Source: Choristoneura fumiferana
Taxonomy: Eukaryota > Arthropoda > Insecta > Lepidoptera > Tortricidae
Length of the DNA stretch: 64,000 nucleotides
Reading direction: 5' to 3'
Assembly: GCF_025370935.1 (NCBI RefSeq)
Contig: NC_133481.1
Span: 18,837,849-18,901,848, forward strand
The stretch's first letter is position 1, and every line of letters begins with the position of its first letter. Positions 35,736 through 48,400 of this stretch are shown here, piece by piece. A model generated the notes under the pieces. It worked only from the letters and a program-made list of their open reading frames with translations, was not told where the DNA came from and searched no databases. A program made the translations under genes and the position numbers.

Positions 35736-35810
35736 GTAAGCGCTTTTCGAACTAAACCCCAAGCGAATCGTTTTCGTGCCACAACAGCGAGCTGCTGCGG
35801 ACCTGATTCC

Positions 35811-36045
35811 TCCGTTGCAGCCTGAATGCTGAGAGACCTCATGCCGCAACCTCGTCCAGCTGTATGACAAGTAAGCACTGTCTTCCTATCCCTCTCCCGT
35901 CGCAACAGAAAATTAGTTGGCAAGCTGCCGCAAGCACCGAGCCGGCCGTCACGGCCAAGATGCAGAGGGAGCTCGACGATGCCGCCGCTGCGTATGAGCA
36001 CACGTGCCGGAACCTCACGCAACTGTGCGATACGATGAGTAAGTG
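35811..36045 (+). pseudogene. Two decayed tandem copies of the preceding exon
   Basis: A diverged 3' end with its donor is seen at about 35840-35880 ('cgcaacctcgtccagctgta', 'gacaagtaagcactg'). A better copy at about 35925-36050 matches 35630-35745 with few changes ('aagatgcagagggagctcga'). The better copy is open and flanked by possible splice sites (start 35909, donor at 36039). It would be 130 bases and leave one base, whereas the next exon needs two, so including it would break the frame. Confidence 0.85.
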
Positions 36046-36420
36046 CTTTTCGTCTTTAATCCCCGAGCAAATCCCTGTCGCATCTCAGCATAAAATTACG
36101 AAAATCTCAAAGGTTAAGGCTAGGCTCTCAAACCCACAGTCCTCAGCTTGAGTGGCCATAGGACAAATCACTTGGCTACCATGACTATTTTTAGAAGATA
36201 TTAAATAAGGGAAATAAACGAAAAATCTCTTACTAAATTTACGAAATGTGAAAGCGAGGACCTCTTGCATGTAGTACCAGGTATTTAGTAGTGTATCCGC
36301 ACAAACAATTTAGCGTTCTTTTCCTTATTAGTACTGTAAAATCAATGTTCTATATATACCGTTGTCTTCATGACTATCGTGTCGTCAACAAAAACGTAAT
36401 ATTCCTCAAATCGCTCCCAG

Positions 36421-36547
36421 GTACCACAAAGCCGTGGAGCTGTGGAAACGCTACCGCGACGCTGCGGCCACTGTGCGGGCGTTCGCCGAGCAACAAGAAG
36501 GCAGCTTACACGCTTTGAGGCCAGACGACGCCCCGGCTACCGCTCAG
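36421..36547 (+). CDS. Msp300: Msp300 exon: spectrin repeat
   Basis: Acceptor 'atcgctcccag' ends at 36420 and donor 'gttagt' starts at 36548. One base completes the split lysine codon, then 42 whole codons follow: YHKAVELWKRYRDAAATVRA ... PDDAPATAQ. Tryptophan and the heptad pattern fit the next spectrin helix. It is followed by the longest intron in the window. Confidence 0.88.
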
Positions 36548-37599
36548 GTTAGTGAAATTGCGCAAAAATGCTTCATGTCTGACTATACCCCTTCGTAAGG
36601 TACAAACTTAAGGCCGTATTGTCAAACACGCAGGGGTTCGTGATCGTTTCATTTCTTAGATCCTCATTCGTTGTCCGACAGAAATAAGTGATAAATGCAA
36701 TTTTGTTACGTGTTTTTATATTTTGTAGCCACTATTAAAAACCTTAGCTCGTTTATGAAATAAGGTAGTTGGCGCGATCACGCGATTTGGTCTGCATTTA
36801 CAATAATAATTTGACGACGAGATGTTTCAGATACCAAATGTGTTAGACAATATGACATCTGTTATATTAAAATGTATGTGGAAAAGGTAAAGTTGACAGA
36901 TAAATATAAAATAATTGAGGAGCCTTTTTTGGAAAAAAAGTTACGACCTAACTAACCAGTAATTTGATATGTGCGCCATTTGTTGGTTCATACGGAAGTA
37001 GAAGAGTGGAAGTGGAGGCTTCTGTACATGATTCACGTAAAAGTCGTAGTTTTACATGTGTTTGAGGTGTAACATGGCATATGGTAGTTCATTAATCAAT
37101 GGTAAACAGGTGTAATGATCAAGGTGCACAGAAAACAGAATAAGACATCATGGAACCAGGTCCTAACCTAATCGTGGGTTCATGCATCTGAGTTTTTCTT
37201 CATATCATTTGAAATTTGATAAGGAAAAATCGTGTGCAAATGGAAATCCAATAATTAATCATGAATATGAAGTGTAGTGAGTTTACTAGAATTTTCTTTT
37301 AAGTACATTGAATGATGAAATAAATCTTTATAAACATTGTGACAACTAACAAGAAATTATATGTGACACCTTTTTCCTGGTAGATATTAGTCATTTATGC
37401 GATCCGTTATATATTTTCCCAATGTATTACCACATATAAATAGACAGGTATTTCTTTACATAATCGTCCTACTTGAAGTCAGCGAGTTGAAGCACAACCT
37501 AACGGCGCAAGCGCTAAGTAAACGAACTAAACTCTTCACACTATTGCGCAGATTTACAAGATGAAAATACTTTCCAATAATTTTATTGTGCCTTGAAAG

Positions 37600-37838
37600 C
37601 TATACTTGGTTTGGATAGGTATTTAAATACTTAAATGTAAACAAAACAACGTCAATTGGTGTCTGAAATATTGAAATTCCCCCATTAAACTATCTAAACA
37701 TTTACATTTCTTTATTGAAGTACACGAGTCTAGTTTGTATTACAATGAAGATAAGTATAAAATCCTTGAATGTACCAAATCTGGTAGCTGAAGTTTGTTT
37801 ACATTTAGTTAAATACCTATCCAAACCAAGTATACTTA
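37600..37838. mobile_element. Inverted-repeat element with arms of about 42 bases
   Basis: The left arm 'tatacttggtttggatagg' through 'atgtaaac' is matched by the right arm 'gtttacatttag' through 'ccaaaccaagtata'. The 240-base unit has no coding capacity. It fits a MITE; no clear target duplication was identified. Confidence 0.75.
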
Positions 37839-38364
37839 GTCCTTATTTATTTCTGTAGAACAAAGTTGCGTGGAAGAGATCGCTCCCCCTATTGCTTACC
37901 TACCTTGTTATTTTCTCTCTGCAAACTTGACATTTGGCAGACCTAACCCTTGAGAATCGTAGAAGTGCACTGTGAATTTTTTGCAAACTCACGTGGAGAG
38001 CTAGCCAATTTTATATTCTTCCACGAGCGATGCCGCGAGATTAGGCATGTTAGTAATAACGTATGAAACTTTTTCCACCCAGCAATCAATTAGCGAATGC
38101 ATCACGGAGTGAATTTAAAAAGCATGAGTCAGAGTCCGTTTATGAACCACGCCTTTACTGGTGCGGTCGACGCTCTTTACTTTAACGTCGAGACGTGTGG
38201 GTTGAGTGGTAAAAAGTTTGGATTAGTAAAAACCTGGATTATAGAGATAGATTTAAAAAAAGACGGCCTAAAATCAAGAAAAAAGTATTTTTAATCCGCC
38301 GCCATTTTTTTTTCGCGGACACCATATTTAAATAATAAATACCTTAGGAACACTAAAACCTCTT

Positions 38365-38560
38365 CAAAGAGATTTTGAAGAGGCTTATTGATGCCACCGT
38401 GACCGAGGAGCTGGCAGCTACCTCGCTCAAAGAATTAGCCTAGCGATTCAACGAGGAAATGCTGCCAGCATCTTCGGCACAATACCGCAGGGGCCTTTTT
38501 TAGATATAGCTTAGTTTATAATATAGTTTTTAACTTATTTTGTAATAATTTAGTATTATT
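38365..38560 (+). mobile_element. 3' end of a non-LTR retrotransposon (fragment)
   Basis: A short frame reads LAIQRGNAASIFGTIPQG with a stop soon after, which resembles the C-terminus of lepidopteran reverse-transcriptase polyproteins as I recall them. An AT-rich tail follows. It is 5'-truncated and cannot be functional. Confidence 0.5.
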
Positions 38561-39089
38561 TCTGCGTTTTGGTTTATCTCTATCTTAATAAACATATTAT
38601 AAATACCAAATGTCACTACGACAGTTTGGATGAATTTCACCAAACGCGTCGATGTAAATGCAATCTTAGGTACGAGATACTTTAATCTAAAATATAATAC
38701 TTTGTATGATTGACAAGTAGTTTATTTATCGTTCAATTAGAACGCAATTTACTAGCGTTGTGTCTAGAAAAAAATGCTACGGTTCGTATTTCTTTGCAAA
38801 TAATTTACAAGTTACTGCTAATTTAGCTGTAGTCAGTAAACTTATGCTAACAGCAAGTAACGGCCCAAACTGAGTCGTTGACCTGAACTTCACAGAACAC
38901 ACGGCCATGCAATGTTTGTAAACTTCATAATTATTAGGATTTTGTTTACGTAGCCAATTTAACGTTATGCCAATATTTGAATAACACAATAGATCAGAAT
39001 AAGCGACCCAGGTGGGCTTGTGTTCCACTAAACGCAAATTCGGTGCGTTCAACGCGAGTGTGTCTATTTTTTGTCCTTTATCTATATAT

Positions 39090-39309
39090 CAGGGTTTCTT
39101 AAAGTGGGGTCCACATCGGACCCCTTAGGGATCCGTAGCATGTGTGTCAGGGGTCCACAGTAGGTCAGTCATAAATGAGAGTATGTATAAAGGATCAGTC
39201 TGTAAACCTATTTACTAGGAAATTTCGAAAAAAAAATTTTGACAGGGGTCCGCGGAATTGTTTAAATTGTGAAAGTGGTCCGTGACTGCATAGAGTTTAA
39301 GAAACCCTG
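39090..39309. mobile_element. hAT-like MITE with CAGGGTTTCTTAAA ends
   Basis: It starts 'cagggtttcttaaag' and ends 'tttaagaaaccctg', with CAGGG-type terminal repeats as in hAT elements. Another left-end fragment ('cagggtttctta') lies at 39321-39332. The 220-base interior is non-coding. Confidence 0.7.
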
Positions 39310-40557
39310 CAGCAGCACAGCAGGGTTTCTTATATATATATTTTTTATTTTTTTTATTTATTTTTTTATAAAAATGAAGCACAAAATGTGTTGCTAAGCG
39401 AAAAACTCGGGAACGACTGGTCCGATTTCGCTAATTCTTTTTTTGTTGTGTTCATTACTGTCAGGAGAAGGTTTATGGAAGAAAATACAGAAAAAAACCA
39501 ACGGGGGTGAAGCCGCGGGCAACTTAAGTATAGACTCGCGGTCAATGACTTTGGAATAATGAATAAAATATAGTAATCAACTATGCCACGAAGACCGGAT
39601 GTGTTATCTGTTATCTCTCACATATGTATGGCTCATGCCCTATTATGTCAATATTTTCACCCTTACGGCAATTTCGAAAAAAAAACCTAGGTGGCATTCT
39701 TCCGCTTAACCCCGTTACAGTTTAAGACATTAATTTTCCACAATCAAGGGCATCACAAGAACCTTCAAACCAGTACGTAAAATACGATAAAACCCACTAA
39801 TGAACGAACAACTACAATAATAAAATCGCTTTACTGATAAGCTGATAATTCGACTCAGTTGTTCCGCAGACGTCGGCGGCCGCGGACGCCCGCGTGCAAA
39901 ACGCGATCTCGAACACTCTCGAACAAAAAAACTCGAATATAAAAACGAATCTGTCAAACTTCAAATTTCCCGCCCAAAAAGAAAACTTTCAAACTACGCC
40001 GCTAGTGTTTTGTTTTATGTGTTAAAATTAACACCGACGCGGTTAAGCGATTGAGGAAAATAGTATGTTCGTATGAACCACATGTTTGGAATTTGCATTT
40101 CTAGGACCTACATCTCATTATCTTTACTTATAAATTAAATTAAATTTATAAGATGGAGTAAAAGTTAAAAGGAGATAATTACAAATTGCACAGAAATGAT
40201 CTCTTACTGTTAAAATCCTCAAGTGCAGAGTGAGCCGAATATCATAGCATATTAGGCCATAGTTTTCCTTCAACATTGCTTTAGAGCTTGTAGATATCCA
40301 AGGTTAAAGTATAGAACGTGTGACTTCACCAAGTGCAGACTTTGACATCACCGAAGAATGCAAAACTGTATGCATAATTGCACACTTATTACGATTATTT
40401 GGCGATAACTGCATTTCAGCCTTGCACGACCTTCATGTCGTTCCAAATTTGATTTTTTATTCCGCATTCGTTACTGGCCAGTGTTACGTGTGGTGGTGTA
40501 TTAACGCGCGGTTGTTTTTATGGTTATTTTTTAACGATTAAATAACTTTAGTTATTC

Positions 40558-40673
40558 AGTGACCGTGGGTGTGACAAAAATGATGGATTACTGTGATTTT
40601 TACACTGGATCGATAAGAAAACGGTGTCAAGAGAGCGAAGCGTGATTTGCGTATCAAAATGTCACTTCAAGAG
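40558..40673 (+). promoter_or_regulatory. Msp300: Candidate internal promoter and first coding exon (MSLQE)
   Basis: TTCAGT at 40555-40560 matches the arthropod initiator. Counting its A (40558) as +1, bases +28 to +32 are GGATT, four of five matches to a downstream promoter element. ATG at 40659-40661 in context TCAAAATGT opens MSLQE, followed by donor 'gtgagg' at 40674. It ends phase 0 and so joins in frame to the exon at 49686 (ACLEQEARV). A short upstream frame (40580-40645) could reduce translation. This would give a short KASH isoform lacking both giant exons. No transcript evidence. Confidence 0.4.
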
Positions 40674-41964
40674 GTGAGGATGCGGCCACAAATAACATAA
40701 TTTCTGATAAACAATGAGGGTAGATGTTGAGCTTGAACTCATTTGCTATCAACAGTTATTGATAAAAAAATGGTGTACCTATTAAATAAAATACCTAAGG
40801 TAGATAAATACTTACGTCAAAACGGATTTTTTTACCTGTATAGGTATACAATTTGTGTACCTGCGTATTATGTTCTGTGTTTTTAAGTTATGTCTTAACA
40901 ATAACCACTGATATATTATTGAAATTAGCTGAAAATGTCCTATGTAATCAGTCATATTAGCGGGAACAAACTGCAAGGCCGAAACTTGCGTTACTCATTT
41001 GACTACATTTAAAATTGGTGGACTTTATACTAACTAGAAATATTTAAAGATAAAATATATTGATAGGTATAGGTAATACTCGAACGAACCATTACCTAAT
41101 CTACATTTTAACTATTACAAGTACCTACTAATATTGTTGAATATGCAGGCCGATTTGCGGTATTCGCTATTACGATTTAGGAACTTCAGGAGGCGATACA
41201 CAGGGCTATTAGGAAAAGTTTGAACCCTAAATGACTTAGTCAAATGTGTGTTTTTTTTTCTAAATACTGTTTTTACCGACACCTTTCCTTGTTATGTTAA
41301 TTTCTAAAAAAATATCCACACATTCGACTACATATTTACGGTTCAATCTCATCGGGGACTTCGAGGCGAAAAAAAAGATTGCTAAAGAAGAAAACAGAAA
41401 GAGGTGATGTTTAAAGTTCTTAATCTGTCTAAACAGAAAACAGTACCGATTCTAAATCAGGTTTGAACAATGATCTTGCGATCAAGTCTAAATCTGCCCG
41501 TTAACCCTTGTGATCAATATTATTCAAACAAATTACTTTATCCTTGATGAATAAGTGGAAAAATGACAAAATTAGCAGTAAACGACTAACTCGCCTAATA
41601 TGTATACGCCTTGAGCAAGTAAACATTGTAAACAATGAACTAAACAAACCCGTAGTATTTTCGAACGAACAGTAAACAAACTAATTACAAACTAAATCGT
41701 TCAGCTAACTAGCGTTTACCAGAGCTATAGAACCTATGATCGTTCGAAACTACGCCCATTTTCTATGCAATTAACAAGTTTCTGAAAATTTTCAAGGGCA
41801 CACTTTCTACGTCTGCGATTGTGATACTTAGATTAAAATTATTATAGACGCGGCAGTTTGATATAACATTTTTGTGATCCATTAGTTTTTAGCTAAAATG
41901 TATCTAAATAAATAAAGATGCGAAGCGGTGCTAATAAATAACTTGTAAAACATGAGGTGTAGTC

Positions 41965-42112
41965 AGTGCCACGAGAGTTGAAACGAATGACTTCACACAG
42001 AGCTACAAAATAACTGATTGCACAAAAGGAGAATTATGAAATGAATAAGTGTCAAAATCCTGGTGACATTACACGACATGTTGTAATCATTCACTTCAAC
42101 TCTCGTGGCACT
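41965..42112. mobile_element. MITE with 'agtgccacgagagttgaa' ends
   Basis: The left end 'agtgccacgagagttgaa' is complementary to the right end 'ttcaactctcgtggcact', 148 bases apart. The interior is non-coding. Confidence 0.85.
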
Positions 42113-42238
42113 ACCTATAGCCATTTTTGACTCCTATATTTGGAAGCGTTTTGATATAAACATCAATTAAATAATAAATAGCTAGTGGTAACCTTTTTTA
42201 GTCTAAACTAGTCAAGAAAGTGTTAGTTTGAAGATCAA

Positions 42239-42445
42239 TATTTAAACTATTCTGTATGGAAACTTCTTCCTAATTTTATAAATGCGAAAATAACTGTCCT
42301 TCTGTTTCCTCTTCACGTTTAAACCGCTGAACCGATTTATATGAAATTTGATACGAGGATAATTTGAGACTGGGAAGGATATAGGATAGCTTTTATCCCG
42401 GAAAATTGAATTCTTGGCAATCGAAATCGTGGGGAACAGCATGTT
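42239..42445 (-). mobile_element. Lepidopteran dispersed element fragment, reverse strand
   Basis: It contains the reverse complement of the 'tcgcatttata', 'aaatcggttcag' and 'ataaaagctatcctatatcc' blocks of the elements at 21567. Confidence 0.65.
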
Positions 42446-42474
42446 TTATATAAGTAGGTACACGTTAAATTAAA

Positions 42475-42630
42475 GTTTGTTTTTCCTATAGTTTTTCCCT
42501 GAATTCAATAAGGCAGAGTCGGACCCGCACTTTGTTCAGTTGAAAATATTAAGTTTGTTTTTTCCTATAGTTTTTCCCTGAATTCAATAAGGCAGAGTCG
42601 GACCCGCACTTTGTTCAGTTGAAAATATTA
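42475..42630. repeat. 78-base tandem duplication
   Basis: Two near-identical units start 'gtttgttttt' (42475 and 42553) and include 'ggcagagtcggacccgcact'. One T-run difference is seen. Confidence 0.92.
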
Positions 42631-42804
42631 CACTCTCGTTGTCTAACAAAACCGATGAGACGGAACACAGTTACCTAGTGCATCCTCTGGAAACGAAACC
42701 TTAAAAGTATTTATTAAATGACGAACTTTCAAACTGAATCTAACCTGTGACTAGCTTTTGCCCGTGTCTTCGTCTGCGAAGAATTTATTTAATGCGCGCA
42801 CACT

Positions 42805-43224
42805 GTATACTGAGCGGAAAAAACTTTGACCCTCGAATGTTTACAGAATCGGTAATTTTGTATGAAGGGTGGGCCAAATTTTGTGCCGGTGAGTATATGT
42901 AGGTATACAATTTTTCGAGATAATCCTAATATTGCAGGATATCGTCTTTCTCAGGGTTTCAAACTATCTCCGTACTCAATTTAATCACGATCGGTTGAGT
43001 GCTTTATAAATACGTGAAAACGTAACAAATAAATATTAATAATAGGTATTAGTTAGGATGATCGTGATAATCACGTTTTTTAACATGTTTGATAGAAACT
43101 CGTACTGTTAATTTATACTAGTTAGCAGTTTTTTCTTAAAATACACTCGGCGGCACAAAATTTGGCCCACCCTTCTGAATCTGCATACATTTGAGGGCCA
43201 GATTTTGTTGCCGCTCAGTATATA
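42805..43224. mobile_element. Inverted arms flanking a dispersed-element fragment
   Basis: The left arm (about 42805-42895) contains 'actgagcgg' and 'gaagggtgggccaaattttg'. The right arm (about 43138-43224) contains the complements. Between them lie remnants of the common 'ctagc..' element ('aaactatctccgtactcaat'), and its head ('ctagcttttgcccgtg') lies just outside at 42751. This suggests nested insertion or foldback rearrangement. Confidence 0.7.
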
Positions 43225-46200
43225 TTGCGCATCTAACATAAACACTATCAACACAGAACAGAACTAGAAACGTTCTTAATTGCGGGTAGTCCGTGCCCTT
43301 GAGCGAACTACCCGCCAAATGCAAACGACCTTCGAACTGCCCTAAATCAACCTTAAACGCCCCTCTAATGTGTGGCGCGAGGTCGTTGCACGTTCGCGCC
43401 ACGTTTAAAGATTTTTATAAAAAGTCCTTACTCGTATATATAAAGTCTCGTTTACACAAAACTTTGCACTCTTTTTGCACAAATAATTAATATTGCATTG
43501 CTATAAATACATGTATTACGTAGTTGGAAGCGGGGGAAATTCAAGTCATAAATTGTCCAAAACAATGCTAATATTGCTGATGAATTCAAATAAAAAGGTA
43601 ACACACCAATTATAAGTACCAGTGACAGCACTCTTACTGTGTAAAAACGGCATGAGAAGGCTCTATACCTATATATATATATTTGTAGCAAGACCCCCAC
43701 AGGCAATACAGGCAATAGTAAGGTTCCTATACAGGAGTTAGGTCCCTATTAGATAGATAGTAGTAACGTCCCTATTATAGGTACTAGTAAGGTCCCTATA
43801 ATTGTAAGTAGTAGTTAATCCGTCCATATTTTCGGCAGACCAACGCGACGTGACCAAAGAACTAGTGTGGATGCCATGTTGATATATGGACTCTCAAGTC
43901 AGTTACAAAAATATCAAAGCGTAGTTTTCCCAGTTTCAGAATAGACATGTTGCAACCTACATTTTTATTTGTTTACCTTGCCAAGATCATAAACGATTTA
44001 ATGCTCCGTTAGCGCTTTTTGAGTTACAAAATAAGGTTATATTTACCGTTTACGCAACATGAATTAACGCTATCTGGAATTTTATTTGTACCTTTGTTTA
44101 ATCCGAATGCCATAAGGTCTTTAAAGCAATGTTTTTAACGTTATTTTCACGAAAGGAAAGATGAGACAGAAAGTCAGTTTGTCTCCACTATTATTATTTA
44201 GAGCTATAAAAACTTGATCAGGGATAAATATTTTCACCTCGATTTTTTTTTTTTCAAATTGTGATATCAATGTTTGTGGACCTTCATCGTCATAATCATC
44301 AATCAAAAATAGGTTTGATTACGACATCTTTTAATCCACTAATCCCATTAAAATATTAATTACCTCTTAAAACTTGGAACATCCGGAATGTTCAAGGAAA
44401 ATCGATTAATAGTGGCATATACGTGTTTACTATAAACAAATGAAGGCACAGCTATTTTTAATCACACATTACATAATTTGAAAAATTATTTCTCAGTCTT
44501 TAATCGACCTGAATACGGGTAGAGAGACGCGAAAGGTTCACATAAAAGTATTAACATATGTGTTAAAAATACCTACCTAAAAATTAGTAAAGTGTTTACT
44601 TGCAAGTTAAATATTGCCGACGTGGAAAAAGAAAACTGACGAAAATAAACTATGGTAAATTTTAGCCCTATTACTAAACATTATAATTACACGTACCTAT
44701 ATTTTTGTTAATTGGTCGATTATTTGTGTTTAGAATATTTTGAATTAGTTGACTACCTAAAAAAAATGTCGAAATGTTTTTGACTTGAATTTTCGCTCAT
44801 AAAACTTCTGTTGAATTTAGTAATTTTGAGGTATTTTTACTCAGGATATGAGCGAATCACTTGATTCTGATATAGAATACATGGTGTCCCAATATTTAGA
44901 ATTTACTTATCCGTTTTGTGACGAACCATATAAATTGTATGAAAATATTATGTTGTATATGGAGTTGTTGTTGTTTTTTTAAATGTCACAAAATTGACTA
45001 AAAAAATTGGTACTTTTTTCTGTACAATTACAGTTCGTGATTCTGAGTAAAAACCTGAAAATTAACCAAAAACAAAACTTACAACTTCAAATGTCCTAAC
45101 AACTTTTTATTGCATCTATCCACATAATTAGATTCATTATTATAACGAGTAAAGAATCTTGCTTTCGATTTTAATATTCGAAATCGCATCCAAAAAAATT
45201 AGTCCTCATTTGTAATATTGACACGTTTAACATCGAAAATGCGAAGTGAAAGTATGAAAGTACACACAATATACAAATGAAGTGTACAATGCGGACAATT
45301 GAACAATCGAACTGTAAGTGATTGACATTTATATTATTGGCAGTCGTAAAAATCAAACCTTAATGCAGTCATAAAACTTTTACATTTTTATGTTTGACTA
45401 AATTAGGTAGGAATATAAACCCTTGCAGTTATAATGCAATAGGGTAGTTGACTTCATCTTGGCCAATAATTCAAAAACAAACCTGTACAAACTTAAATAA
45501 TAAAATTACATAATAAAGTCATCCGATTGTAATAAAATTTTACCACCGTCATTCTCGAATAGCTAAATATAATTTCAATACCCCCTGGTACAGATTCTTC
45601 GACTCTGCATCACATCCGGAACACATCATCGCTCTGTAAGCATTCGCTGTTGCTACAGGGAACTCTAAAAACTATTATTGCTTATTTCCTCAACAACTTT
45701 AATAAGGTGTTTGTAAAATATTACGACATTTCAGCAGATGATTGAGTTAGTTTGATTGAACACCCTTATAAAGATTTTAAATTGAAAGTTTTGATTTAAA
45801 ATAATAGTGCGTACTCGTACGTGTTTGATGCGTTACACTTTGAACATGTTCTATCAAATATTTGAAAAAAAATGTCATACACTAACCAAAAATTCTGAAT
45901 AATATAAGTGTGTTTAGCCAAATAAACTTAACCACCATCTTGTATGCAATCAGTTGTCACAAAATCTACAATTAACTATCAAACTACAGGGCTACAGGCA
46001 TCTAGAGCTCAAAAAGCTATTAAAAAAATCTGCTATTTGTTCCCGACCTTGCAAGGCACACGGTTGCTAATGCTAAAGTAATTGCTTAAGAAAAGAGCAG
46101 AGAAAATGCGTTTTTCTAAAGAACATGACAAGAAACGTAGCTATCTCTAGGTATCTTGCATATAGAATGCGACCAACTACTTCTGCTTTAGTGCGCGTCT

Positions 46201-47526
46201 ACTTTTTGTTATGTTTCCTAGAATACTTTCTAGGGTTACCTCTCGTGCTGTGATGGACGAGAATATACATGTACTATCGAAGCGATTTTTAATCTGCTTA
46301 TAGGTTAATACATTATTATGTGATAGTAATTAAAACCCTGTGGCTCCGTTGAAGGATGAAACGAAAATAAAAGATGTTCAGAAATTGGAGCACAATATTG
46401 ATTTAATAATGAATGATTCATCGAAGTATTTAATTTCGTAGACAAGGTTGCTGAAAAAATATATTAATTCACTTTTATACCTTCCTTTGTCTATTTCATA
46501 AATGTGAAATATTTATCATATTTTTACGCATAAACAGGTATAGCAATTTTGAAAAATTTTGGCCGGAATAAGTATTGCGTCGATAACTGAATTATGCGCA
46601 GAAAAACTCGCGGACAGTATCTAGTAGTGTATAATTTTAAATATTTTCCATCCCTGTTTATATATTTCTCAATGGTTTTTACTATCAATCTATCAACAAA
46701 CGATCGTAGTCTAGTTATGTTTGTCAAAGATAACGAATATATCACATAGTGGCCTTGAGCTCGAAATGAAGATAAATAAAAGATTTTGTAGATTACGTCA
46801 TTCATAATTTCTGGTTTAACATGTTTGGAGTGATTAAATTTCTTGTTTTCACGGAAACTGTAACGTCCTTCGCGGCCATCTTGGTGAGATGTACCAAGTT
46901 GAAGAATAAACAAAGACACGTAATTGAGTAGGTAATTTAACTACTGTCTAGGCCGTAAATATAACTTACATTACGGCCATTATTACTATCTTTAGTATAA
47001 ATGTTATTTTTCTACTCCTGTATTGTTATCTGTGATTTACTTAACCACGAACAGAATATAAAAACATACATAACAAGATTCTGGAAGTCTATATTGTCTA
47101 TTCCCCATAACAGCACTCCATCGTAGTGTTGCTAAAACGATATTGCAACCACTTACATATTTTTTTCTTAATTCTTTCATTCGGACAGGCTGAGGTGCAG
47201 CCACTTACTTAATTCATATGGTTTTATACATAACAAAAACTTTCCGTACATAATTCATGGCTGCCAACATACGTAAACAAAGTACGTATATTTTAACATC
47301 ATCACTGGCAAGTAAACATCAATTAAAAACAAAATTATCTTAGAAAGACAAATTTTGTCATTTTAATTTTTCCCACCCGTTTGTTGTTGTTTATTTTATA
47401 TTTACGTTTGCCTTACTTATACTAAAGTATGAAAAAGTTTAAGTTTAGGTATTGTATTTTATTTAATGAGTACAAGTAGGTACATAGTCGTAGAAAAAGT
47501 ATTGTATGCAACGTTGTATAAATAAG

Positions 47527-47602
47527 TCAAAAAAGCTCGTGGCGTCTCTTCTTACAATGTTCGCTACGCTCGCATCGTAACTCACGCCACTCACCTTTTT
47601 TG
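47527..47602. repeat. Short inverted repeat
   Basis: The ends 'tcaaaaaagctcgtggcgt' and 'acgccactcaccttttttga' pair imperfectly around 'gttcgctacgctcgc'. This is either a small foldback element or a repeat remnant. Confidence 0.6.
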
Positions 47603-48034
47603 ACCCCTACTATACAACTGTACTGTTGCATAAAATACTATTATTATACATAAGCCAGCACTTTTCACCTTTGCTATTAGATTATTAAAGAAGCAAACAT
47701 ACTTGCACCCTTGGAATTTATTCTTGTTTTGCATCGGATCATTGGTTACAAATTGTACGATGTCTCTAGCGTTATTGGCATTGATATGTTAGATTTCATT
47801 CTTTGAAATGTACTCGTAATACACGCTCTATTTGTGATGTATCCAGTCGTATTTATTAACGACACCGTGTTAGATCTTCATTTCATCGTGGGGATAAATC
47901 ATAGGCAATTATGAAAAATTATAACCAATTCGCAGAAAATACTACACTTAGATAAGTAAACTAGCATCAAATTTATGTAATATATATTTTGTTTTTATTA
48001 CAAGCTTTTATTTAGTTTCACCTGTCCCGTTGTC

Positions 48035-48305
48035 TGTATGTCTGTAATCAAATCTTGCAAGTTAAATTTGAGCAACTCCCAGTAGTCAGATTGACTTGAA
48101 ATTTGGAATACTTATGTAAATCGCGTGACAATACAATAATCTATTAGTGACATCCTGTTAATCCAGCGATGATCATCTCTGAAGGACAGAACTCTTCAAC
48201 GGTTAATAGCATCGACTTTAAATTTGGTACGCATATATCTAGTTTGAGTGACAATGCAAGTGCAGTCAACAAAAAGTACAGTAAGCAAAAAAAGCTTGTC
48301 TTCAA
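48035..48305 (+). mobile_element. Dispersed repeat, partner of 57962-58225
   Basis: 'aaatcttgcaagttaaat', 'agtgacatcctg' and 'gtcaacaaaaagtacagt' occur in this order. The reverse complement of the same series lies at 57962-58225, and an end fragment lies at about 55520-55590. Confidence 0.8.
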
Positions 48306-48324
48306 AATGACATTTTTATGGTTC

Positions 48325-48400
48325 ATCATCATCATCATCCCAGCCTATATACGTCCCACTGCTGGGCACAGGCCTCCTCTCAGAACAAGAGGGCTTGATT
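48325..48400 (+). mobile_element. Lepidopteran repeat tail ('cagcctatatacgtcccact')
   Basis: It starts with a CAT microsatellite and continues 'cagcctatatacgtcccact', 'gctgggcacaggcctcctct'. I recognise this as one of the most common lepidopteran repeat ends; it is a marker for the order. Confidence 0.8.

Noticed and set aside
35909..36038. Duplicated exon copy as a functional alternative exon
   Set aside because: Its length leaves one base where the next exon needs two, so use would shift the frame; listed as decayed copy instead.
46524..46919. Minus-strand 131-codon frame, and a short ATG frame (MAAKDVT...) overlapping it in excellent start context
   Set aside because: The long frame starts at GTG; the short one ends after 25 codons with no good donor identified. 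It may be a relic of a leader exon but cannot be supported.
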